From an uncultured Lachnospiraceae bacterium (GTDB lineage Bacteria > Bacillota > Clostridia > Lachnospirales > Lachnospiraceae), in assembly GCA_910577105.1 (NCBI GenBank), contig CAJTMB010000045.1, positions 1 to 15,678 of the forward strand: DNA of 15,678 nt, given 5' to 3'. A program made the translations under genes and the position numbers. Position 1 is the first letter of the stretch; each line of letters opens with the position of its first letter. A model generated the notes under the pieces. That model had not been told where the DNA came from. It saw only the letters and a program-made list of their open reading frames with translations, and searched no databases. Below, piece by piece: positions 1 through 5,891 of the stretch.

Positions 1-398
1 TGTTTACCAGTGCAAATCATGCAATGTCTTCACTTTCAACATATCCGTTTCCAATATTTTTTGAGGAATGGGGATTGGACGTAAAAGAGATTACAAGCGC
101 ATGGGACAATAAAGGCGGTATTGTAATCGGCAATGATGTCTGGATTGGCTTTGAAGCGGTTATTCTATCCGGAGTCACGATTGGTGATGGAGCAGTTATC
201 GGTGCACGTGCAGTTGTTACGAAAGATGTACCGCCTTATACCATTGTGGGAGGTGTTCCCGCAAAACCAATACGAAAACGGTTTTCGGACGATGTGATTT
301 CTGAATTACTGAAACTGCAATGGTGGAACTGGTCTGAAAACAGGATTCAAAAAAACATTGCGGCGATTCAGGCAGGCCGGATTGAGGATTTGAAATAA
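1..398 (+). CDS. CatB/Vat-type hexapeptide-repeat O-acetyltransferase, 5' end outside window
   Basis: The reading frame is open from the window edge (first full codon at 3), so this is the C-terminal part of a longer gene. The visible part starts FTSANHAM, whose His (codon 18-20) matches the catalytic His of xenobiotic acetyltransferases such as Vat and CatB. A STYPF stretch follows, then left-handed beta-helix hexapeptide repeats (IVIGNDVWIGFEAVILSGVTIGDGAVIGARAVVTKDV), the VGGVPAKPIRKRF turn and the WWNWSENRI C-terminal helix. All of this is typical of CatB-related O-acetyltransferases, cytosolic trimers that move acetyl from acetyl-CoA to a hydroxyl group. The ATG at 24 is internal and is not the start. 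The family includes chloramphenicol and streptogramin A resistance enzymes, but most relatives have unknown acceptors, so resistance should not be assumed. Confidence 0.85.
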   Translation, partial: FTSANHAMSSLSTYPFPIFFEEWGLDVKEITSAWDNKGGIVIGNDVWIGFEAVILSGVTIGDGAVIGARAVVTKDVPPYTIVGGVPAKPIRKRFSDDVISELLKLQWWNWSENRIQKNIAAIQAGRIEDLK

Positions 399-655
399 TT
401 GGTAAGACTTTTTTCTTAGTAATGATTTGAACATGGTGCTGGCGCTATGTGAGTTAATGCAAATAAAGGAAGGCAGTAATGTGGCAATTCGCAGTATCAA
501 GCGGATTGCCGCATTTTTATAAAAAATAGACGGTTATGTGGCAACTTCTCTTTTTTGTGCAAGAATTGAGAGGAAAAATGTAAAAATAAGCTTTATAATA
601 ATAAAGAAAAGTCTATGTCCAAAAAGCAAAATATGTTTGGACAAGGAGGTATCTC
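399..655. other. Intergenic region with a possible gene remnant and the leader of the AraC gene
   Basis: A stop-bounded frame at 406-522 (plus) would encode a peptide ending LCELMQIKEGSNVAIRSIKRIAAFL. Its only ATG (433) has no ribosome binding site. It reads like the tail of a lost gene, but I do not recognise the family. The segment 523-655 is AT-rich and holds a TATAAT at 594-599, a possible -10 for the AraC gene. The only nearby TTGAGA (566-571) is 22 bp upstream of it, too far for a standard -35. Confidence 0.35.
616..643 (+). promoter_or_regulatory. Inverted repeat directly upstream of the AraC ribosome binding site
   Basis: TGTCCAAA (616-623) and TTTGGACA (636-643) form a perfect 8-bp inverted repeat with a 12-nt spacer. 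It ends just before the AAGGAGG ribosome binding site (643-649) of the AraC-type gene starting at 656. It could be a binding site for autoregulation or an mRNA hairpin controlling ribosome access. The repeat is seen directly; its role is inferred from position. Confidence 0.55.
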
Positions 656-1507
656 ATGGAATGGGTTCACAGATTAAACCAAAGCATGAATTATATTGAG
701 GAACATTTGAAAGGAGAAATTGATTATGAGCAGCTTGGGAGGATTGCCTGCTGCTCCGCCTATCATTACCAGAGGATGTTTACTTATATGGCGGGAATCA
801 CTCTGGCAGAGTATATCCGAAGAAGAAAAATGTCTTTAGCAGCGGTAGACTTGCAGGGTGGGAATGAACGGATTATTGATATTGCAGAGAAGTACGGCTA
901 CCGTTCTCCGACTGCATTTAACAGGGCGTTCCAGTCTTTTCATGGGATAGCACCCTCGTCCGTGAGAGATGAGGGCGTATCGGTGAAGTCTTTTTCCCCC
1001 ATTTTGTTTAATATTGCCGTAAAAGGAGCGACAGAAATGAATTATAGAATGGAAACAAAAGAAGCATTCCGTATTATTGGTGTATCTGCACCGCTTGACA
1101 AGGAAATTGAAAATAACTTTATGGTTGTGCCAACGATGTGGCAGGAGGCATCTGAAAATGGAACAGTACAGAAATTAGCAGGAATGATGGATGCGCAGCC
1201 AATGGGACTTTTAGGCGTGAGTGCCTGCAATGATGAAGAACAATGGAAATATTTTATTGCCGTTTCCAGTACCAAAACAAGCAGTGAGTTTGAAGAATAC
1301 ACCGTGCCTGCATCTACCTGGGCAATCTTTTCCGGAACGGGAACAAATCAGTCGATACAGGAATTGGAGCAGCGGATTATAACAGAGTGGCTTCCGGCCT
1401 CCGGATATGAATATGCAAATGCGCCCGATATTGAGGTTTACTTGAATCCGGACCCACAGAACGCACAATATGAAGTATGGATACCCGTGGTAAAGAAAAA
1501 GGGATAA
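656..1507 (+). CDS. AraC-family transcriptional regulator with GyrI-like effector-binding domain
   Basis: A 283-residue cytosolic DNA-binding protein. Residues about 5-107 form the AraC/XylS double helix-turn-helix: the first helix pair is around YEQLGRIACCSAYHYQRMF, and the second is IIDIAEKYGYRSPTAFNRAFQSFHGIAPSSVR. Residues about 128-280 form a GyrI-like domain, starting MNYRMETKEAFRIIGVSAPL and ending YEVWIPVVKKKG, as in Rob- and BltR-like regulators that bind small, often lipophilic, molecules. The AAGGAGG at 643-649 fixes the ATG at 656. The next gene follows after 11 nt and is probably co-transcribed. The ligand cannot be read from the sequence; drug or stress sensing is the family expectation only. 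Confidence 0.9.
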   Translation: MEWVHRLNQSMNYIEEHLKGEIDYEQLGRIACCSAYHYQRMFTYMAGITLAEYIRRRKMSLAAVDLQGGNERIIDIAEKYGYRSPTAFNRAFQSFHGIAPSSVRDEGVSVKSFSPILFNIAVKGATEMNYRMETKEAFRIIGVSAPLDKEIENNFMVVPTMWQEASENGTVQKLAGMMDAQPMGLLGVSACNDEEQWKYFIAVSSTKTSSEFEEYTVPASTWAIFSGTGTNQSIQELEQRIITEWLPASGYEYANAPDIEVYLNPDPQNAQYEVWIPVVKKKG

Positions 1508-1518
1508 CGGAGGGATTT

Positions 1519-1998
1519 ATGGACGGGAAGTTTAATATGTTTATGGAAACGGTTGACGGATGTTTCCGTAGCTTTGTAAGCCAAATCAACGAGTATCTGA
1601 CAGGGAACGGCTGTAAGTGCGACATAAAATTGCAAAAAAGCGGCTATGTTGTGTCCTATGTACTAAACAGCAGTAAAAGGACTTTGGCAACATTCGTATG
1701 CCGAAAAACGGGAATGAAGCTCCGCATTTATCCCGAGCATATACAGGAATACCAGGACTTTCTGGATTCACTGCCCGAAAAGGTAAAAAAGGATATCAAG
1801 AAAGCATCCGCATGTAAACGACTCATCCATCCCGATGCCTGTAATCCGAAATGTATAATGGGATATACCTTTACGTTGGATGGTGAGTCGTATCAGAAGT
1901 GCCGTTACATAGCGTTTCAGCCTACCCTGAGTGAGGAAAACAATCCATATATAATGCAGTTTTTAGAGAATGAATTACGGGCAGGAAAGTTTGATTGA
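1519..1998 (+). CDS. Small conserved-looking protein of unknown function, co-transcribed with the AraC gene
   Basis: A 159-residue soluble protein with no signal peptide or membrane segment. The start at 1519 is chosen because CGGAGGG (1508-1514) lies just upstream. The in-frame ATG at 1477 lies inside the AraC gene and lacks a ribosome binding site. The N-terminal half is mixed alpha/beta (MDGKFNMFMETVDGCF, then SGYVVSYVLNSSKRTLATFV). The C-terminal half has a Cys-containing stretch, ACKRLIHPDACNPKCIMGY, followed by GESYQKCRYIAFQPTLSEE. This clustered spacing of Cys suggests a structural or redox/metal role. I do not recognise the family by name. Its place 11 nt behind the regulator suggests it acts in the same response. 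Confidence 0.7.
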   Translation: MDGKFNMFMETVDGCFRSFVSQINEYLTGNGCKCDIKLQKSGYVVSYVLNSSKRTLATFVCRKTGMKLRIYPEHIQEYQDFLDSLPEKVKKDIKKASACKRLIHPDACNPKCIMGYTFTLDGESYQKCRYIAFQPTLSEENNPYIMQFLENELRAGKFD

Positions 1999-2038
1999 CA
2001 CAAAGGATTTATAGGTGACAGTTCTTGAAAGGCTTGCT

Positions 2039-2254
2039 TTATGCCTGTTTCTTTTTCCTTATTAGCAAGTAATGGCGAAATCCCAATTCCTTAAAAAACA
2101 GAATTTGCTGAAGCTTTTGCATGGCTTCGTCATCATAGAAGCGATAGCCGGACTGTGTCAGCCGGCTTGGCTTTAACGGTCCAATCTCATCATAGTATTG
2201 TAATGTGCGGGTGCTAATGCCTGTCAATTCCGCAATCTGACTTATAGTTCGCAT
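2039..2254 (-). pseudogene. Truncated MerR-family regulator (DNA-binding domain only)
   Basis: The first 58 or so codons are a clear MerR winged helix-turn-helix: RTISQIAELTGISTRTLQYYDEIGPLKP, then SGYRFYDDEAMQKLQQILFFKELGF. The sequence then departs from the family (RHYLLIRKKKQA) and stops at residue 71. MerR proteins normally continue with the rest of the DNA-binding region, a long dimerisation helix and an effector domain. Neither appears in any frame of the 40 nt left before the opposing gene. A GGAG ribosome binding site (2264-2267) and a MerR-type promoter precede it, so the 5' end is intact and decay is at the 3' end. A short functional DNA-binding peptide is possible but less likely, because dimerisation would be lost. 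Confidence 0.7.
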
Positions 2255-2276
2255 TCATCTCAACTCCTATGAGAAA

Positions 2277-2307
2277 AGAATACAGTATCACGTTACGTGG
2301 GAGTCAA
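2277..2307 (-). promoter_or_regulatory. MerR-type promoter and operator
   Basis: On the minus strand TTGACT (2302-2307) and TATTCT (2277-2282) are separated by 19 bp, the over-long spacer typical of promoters that MerR proteins activate by DNA distortion. A perfect dyad, CACGT-N-ACGTG, occupies 2289-2299 within the spacer, where MerR dimers bind. It drives the truncated MerR gene, implying former autoregulation. Confidence 0.75.
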
Positions 2308-2321
2308 TACTTTTCCCGATT

Positions 2322-3506
2322 TTATTTTTTACGGATAACGCCCATGATGATGTTGTCGCAGTATCTGCACCTGTAGTGTTCGTCAACGGCTCCCACAATC
2401 GCGCCTCCGCAGGATGGACATTTATCCTTGACAATCTTTCTGGCAAGCGCTACCTTCAATGTATTTTCATGTTTTTCCAGCGTACAATTCAAAAGATAAC
2501 GCAGCCGGAGCGCGCCCCTGACTGATTTAAGGTTTTTGACAGAATTTCCTGTCAGGATTGTCAGATTAGCGGCATCCACAAACGGTGTCTTGCATTTGGC
2601 AAAATATTGGGAACAGTTGTCCGCCGTATCAATATATTTTATCTTTTTACCTCTTTGAATGGTTACGGGGATAAATGCCAAAGCAAAAACGGCGCCAAAA
2701 AGTATGTTATCCATGATTTCCGCCTTAATCAGGGCAAATGAAGAATATGGACTGTTACCCGATAGCAGCAATTCCGTCAGATACTCTTTGTTATGGTAAT
2801 GAGAAACATTATCTATACAAAAGAATGTTGCGATAACAATTACGGATATTCCCAGAATCAGATAGAGCAGAAACCGCATTCTTTTCTGGGCAAGCTTTTG
2901 CGTGGTATAGAAGTCCGGATGATTTATTCCTTCCGATACATGGCTTTCAATACTGTAAAACCGGTTATCGGTCAGCACCCTTGCATACAAATCCGAATTA
3001 TCACAATAAGGACAGATACCGGTATAATAAACTCGCTTTTCAATTGACGCGCCGCAATACCTGCATTCGCAGATACAAATTTTGCTGTTTAAAACAATTT
3101 GTTCCGTGTGATTTATCTTGGTCAGCTCATACCCCTTCATGTATATTTTGCGAAAAATATGTAATTGCAGTCTTACAATGCCGGAACTCTTTCCCATAAC
3201 TTCCGCCAAATCGCGATACTGAATGTAACCGCTTAAATCGCCCTCAAAATATCCGGAATAGAAATTGGCATTCCCAATCAGGCGACTTGATATGCCGGCT
3301 ATCAACAAAAGGATTATGCCGATGATGATGCTTACAACGCATTCCGGCGTTGCTTTTGCTTCCAAGACGGTTTTCAAATTGTCATGATAATATGTGACCA
3401 ATGAAATCAACACATATAGGGAGGAGGCGACAAAAAAGATTCCGAATACGGTAAACACTACATTTTTTATTTTTATAAATTTTATTCGATTTTCCCTAAG
3501 ATACAT
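2322..3506 (-). CDS. Four-helix membrane protein with two cytosolic zinc ribbons
   Basis: A 394-residue protein. Predicted membrane helices lie near residues 14-38, 54-78, 210-232 and 263-284. With the N-terminus inside, the 79-209 loop and the C-terminal tail are both cytosolic. The loop holds a winged-helix-like segment (about 85-140) and a zinc ribbon, C148-x2-C151 with C165-x2-C168. The tail ends in a second ribbon, C363-x2-C366 (CPSCGG) with C380-x2-C383. The start at 3506 is preceded by AAGGAGA. I do not recognise a named family. The layout suggests a membrane-anchored scaffold or sensor binding nucleic acid or protein partners. It is divergent from the 4018 gene across a 511-bp gap. 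Confidence 0.75.
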   Translation of the reverse strand: MYLRENRIKFIKIKNVVFTVFGIFFVASSLYVLISLVTYYHDNLKTVLEAKATPECVVSIIIGIILLLIAGISSRLIGNANFYSGYFEGDLSGYIQYRDLAEVMGKSSGIVRLQLHIFRKIYMKGYELTKINHTEQIVLNSKICICECRYCGASIEKRVYYTGICPYCDNSDLYARVLTDNRFYSIESHVSEGINHPDFYTTQKLAQKRMRFLLYLILGISVIVIATFFCIDNVSHYHNKEYLTELLLSGNSPYSSFALIKAEIMDNILFGAVFALAFIPVTIQRGKKIKYIDTADNCSQYFAKCKTPFVDAANLTILTGNSVKNLKSVRGALRLRYLLNCTLEKHENTLKVALARKIVKDKCPSCGGAIVGAVDEHYRCRYCDNIIMGVIRKK

Positions 3507-4017
3507 ATTTGTGTCTCCTTTTATCCATCATTTTTGGCACGTCATTGGACATTCGAGCCATTAGCGTGAAAAGTACTTCTAATAGCTCATGCCAGTGGGC
3601 ATTTCGTTAAGAAGTACTATGTCTGCGTAGCAGACATTTTTCACGCTTGGAACTTTAGTTCCGTGGGATTATGGGATTCCGCAGAGTGGAATCATGGAGG
3701 TTAGCGTGAAACAGATTTGTATCTTTAATTATAGAGTAAAAGCCTGTTATTTACAATGCGTTTTCTGAAGTTTTGGGCTTGAAGCTTGCTTCTTTTTTCT
3801 CCTCATGATAAGCTTTTTAGCAGGGGTTTTTGAATGGAACTTTTACTTCAACCTTTTTACGGAGTGAAACATGTCGAAAGAAATACGGCATTTCAAAGAA
3901 AAATTTTGTGCCGTATCCATATTTACGCCCCGGAATTTGGTTTGACTGACGGGGAGTATCCGTACGGGAAATCACATCATTTTTGGCAATTTACCACCAG
4001 GATAAGGGGAACTTACA
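3507..4017. other. 511-bp intergenic region between divergent genes
   Basis: The left half contains the structured palindromic element at 3561-3711. The right half (3712-4017) contains no convincing gene. An ORF at 3834-4073 overlaps the next gene by 56 nt, has only a weak CAGGGG upstream and a composition unlike a known protein. A 24-codon ORF from ATG 3871 has a GGAG at 3861-3864 but is too short to judge. GAAGC/GCTTC followed by six T at 3781-3798 is too tight a hairpin to call a terminator. No clear sigma-A promoter was found for either flanking gene. Confidence 0.5.
3561..3711. repeat. Nested palindromic element bounded by direct repeats; candidate mobile palindrome or structured RNA
   Basis: Several perfect inverted repeats are packed together. 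An outer stem AGCGTGAAAA (3563-3572) pairs with TTTTCACGCT (3638-3647). Inside it are AGTACTTCT (3572-3580) with AGAAGTACT (3610-3618), itself enclosing ATGCC/GGCAT (3589-3593/3598-3602), and the hairpin ATGTCTGC-GTA-GCAGACAT (3619-3637). Together these give a three-way junction with almost no unpaired bases. It is followed by GGAAC/GTTCC (3649-3662) and an 8-bp hairpin at 3675-3693 with one G-U pair. TTAGCGTGAAA occurs at both ends (3561-3571 and 3701-3711). Candidates are a REP/MITE-type palindrome or a structured RNA. Confidence 0.7.
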
Positions 4018-5160
4018 ATGAAAGAGAAGGGCATCTGCCTGTACCACAGGATTATGAGAAGAGAAAATTTTGAAACGGCAGCAAATGATTTATTTCATTT
4101 GTTGCGAAATGCACAGGAGGCGTATCCTGATAAAGCAAGGATTTTATATCTTGATATAGATGGACACCGCAATGCAGAGGGCGGTTTTGATGAGGACATG
4201 CTGGAGCTGCAAAAGGAGTTTGGAATCGGTTTTTTGCTTCCGTATTTTACGGAGGTATATTTTCCGCTGATTTCCCTGAAAAACACAAAGGGGCGGAATA
4301 ACGACATTCCGGAGGAACTGGTCATAGAAAATAAGAGAAACAGGAAAGATACCGGTCTGGACGAGTTGTACATAGAAAATTACAGCAACACGGAGTTTAT
4401 GTCTGAAAAAGATGTCTATGCATATCTGAAGAAAGTCTCTTCTTTTCTGGTAAAATACAACCATAAGCATGATAACAGAAAAGTAATAGGGCAGAAGATG
4501 GATGAGCATGACAGATTACTGTTTTTGTGGTACGATTACATAAAAGATGTTATCAATGAACTGTTTGATGCATTTATTTACGGCAATCTGATTACAACCA
4601 CGGCAATGACAAGGGCTTTGATGGAAAGCTATGTGTATCTTGGTATCATTAAAAAAGAAAAAAGCGGCAAATTATTGGAACAATGGTTTCTGTGCAGTAC
4701 GCTTGCAAAGCTGAAGCGCAATACCCATAAGGAAAACGGGGAACTATATAACAGTATAAAAGCGTTTTGTAAGCATGAAGAGATTGATTTTCAGCAAGCA
4801 TATAATCAATATACCAAGGGAAATGAAAACAGCTGGCTGGCATCGGTAATCAATAAGAAAAGGATTACATTCAGGGATGCCTGTGAATTTTTAGGGGAAG
4901 AAAATCTATACATTGATTTTCAAAACGCCAGTTCTTTCATACACAGTCAGGATATTGTTTCCAAAATCATGCCTTTTACATGGTACAGTTCGATATATGC
5001 CAAATTTTACATTATGATGACGTACATATTTAAGACCATTTCCCTGACGGATGCAGATAAGGAAACGGAAGATGCGATGAAGAACTTATATATGGAACTG
5101 GAAGAGCTGGGGATTCGGTATAATCAGATGGAAAAGCAGAATCCGGAAACATCCGGTTAA
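4018..5160 (+). CDS. DUF5677-like protein
   Basis: A 380-residue, largely helical, soluble protein. The ATG at 4018 follows an AAGGGG ribosome binding site with good spacing. Residues 1-110 form an N-terminal region (LYHRIMRRENFETAANDLF, then GFLLPYFTEVYFPL). The C-terminal two thirds contain TTAMTRALMESYVYLG and FQNASSFIHSQDIVSKI, which resemble the conserved Arg/Glu helix and the Ser/His segment of DUF5677 proteins, a family of unknown biochemical function. The assignment is from memory of motifs, not a profile search. The next gene begins 19 nt after this stop, so the two probably form one transcript. The biological role is unknown. Confidence 0.6.
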   Translation: MKEKGICLYHRIMRRENFETAANDLFHLLRNAQEAYPDKARILYLDIDGHRNAEGGFDEDMLELQKEFGIGFLLPYFTEVYFPLISLKNTKGRNNDIPEELVIENKRNRKDTGLDELYIENYSNTEFMSEKDVYAYLKKVSSFLVKYNHKHDNRKVIGQKMDEHDRLLFLWYDYIKDVINELFDAFIYGNLITTTAMTRALMESYVYLGIIKKEKSGKLLEQWFLCSTLAKLKRNTHKENGELYNSIKAFCKHEEIDFQQAYNQYTKGNENSWLASVINKKRITFRDACEFLGEENLYIDFQNASSFIHSQDIVSKIMPFTWYSSIYAKFYIMMTYIFKTISLTDADKETEDAMKNLYMELEELGIRYNQMEKQNPETSG

Positions 5161-5179
5161 TGCAGGAAGGAAGACGGAA

Positions 5180-5884
5180 ATGAAACAAACAGGATTAGCG
5201 GTTGGGTGTATATTTATTTTTCTCATGATTTTGCTGCCGGTTGGCGTTACATCAGCGGCCTGTTTTGGATATACATTTGCACTGGCAGGTTATTCGTTTT
5301 TTTCTGTATTGACTGCTTTGGCAGCAATAGGAACCGCCGTCTTCTGCGCTGTAGATAAAGGTATTTCGGAAAACGGGCCTGTTGCTGTGCTGCTTGCTTT
5401 GACGATGCCGTTATCGTTGATAAATACTGTGTTTTACCTGTGCAAATCCGGCAGCATCCCGGCAGCGGCAGGTATGCTTATTTGTTTCTGCTGCTGTTGT
5501 TATTTGACGGCAAGATATGCAAAGCCTTTGGCATTAAAAATAGTGACGTTAGTGTTGTCCGGTCTGATGGCGCTGCCCATCGGGCTTTTTGCGCTTATCG
5601 CGCTGGTGTTTGGGAATATCGGACAAAACACGGTGGTCCGGTCCGTAGAATCACCTGACAGTACTTATCGGGCAGAGGTAATCGACAGCGACCAGGGTGC
5701 GCTTGGCGGGGACACTCTTGTGGATGTCTATGAAAACAAAGGCTTTGATGCTTTTTTCTTTCAGGTTGCCAAAAAGCCCCAAAGAGTATATTGGGGCAAT
5801 TGGGGTGAATTTGAAGATATGGAAATTTATTGGAAGAATGAAAATTGTCTGGTTATCAACTCGCGTGAGTATGTGATAGAATGA
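5180..5884 (+). CDS. Five-helix membrane protein with C-terminal soluble domain (DUF5412-like)
   Basis: A 234-residue protein. About five membrane helices fill residues 7-146, with a Cys run ICFCCCCY in the fourth. A C-terminal domain of about 88 residues follows (SVESPDSTYRAEVIDSDQGALGGDTLVDVYENKG, then VYWGNWGEFEDMEIYWKNENCLVINSREYVIE). The SPD-x-Y-x-A opening followed by short beta strands resembles DUF5412-type domains of unknown function; this is a tentative match. AGGAAGG precedes the ATG. The gene lies 19 nt behind the DUF5677-like gene and ends 7 nt before the convergent YfhO gene. The initial hydrophobic segment could be read as a signal peptide, but more helices follow, so a membrane protein is likelier. 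Confidence 0.65.
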   Translation: MKQTGLAVGCIFIFLMILLPVGVTSAACFGYTFALAGYSFFSVLTALAAIGTAVFCAVDKGISENGPVAVLLALTMPLSLINTVFYLCKSGSIPAAAGMLICFCCCCYLTARYAKPLALKIVTLVLSGLMALPIGLFALIALVFGNIGQNTVVRSVESPDSTYRAEVIDSDQGALGGDTLVDVYENKGFDAFFFQVAKKPQRVYWGNWGEFEDMEIYWKNENCLVINSREYVIE

Positions 5885-5891
5885 CGGTGCT

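Noticed and set aside
1477..1518. Earlier start for the gene behind the AraC regulator
   Set aside because: It lies inside the AraC gene and lacks a ribosome binding site, while ATG 1519 follows CGGAGGG.
3834..4073. 79-residue plus-strand ORF before the DUF5677-like gene
   Set aside because: Weak upstream CAGGGG, overlaps the better-supported gene by 56 nt, and its translation resembles no protein I know.
5778..5801. GCCCCAA/TTGGGGC hairpin
   Set aside because: Lies within the coding region of the 5180 gene with no T run, and reflects the Pro and Trp-Gly codons there.
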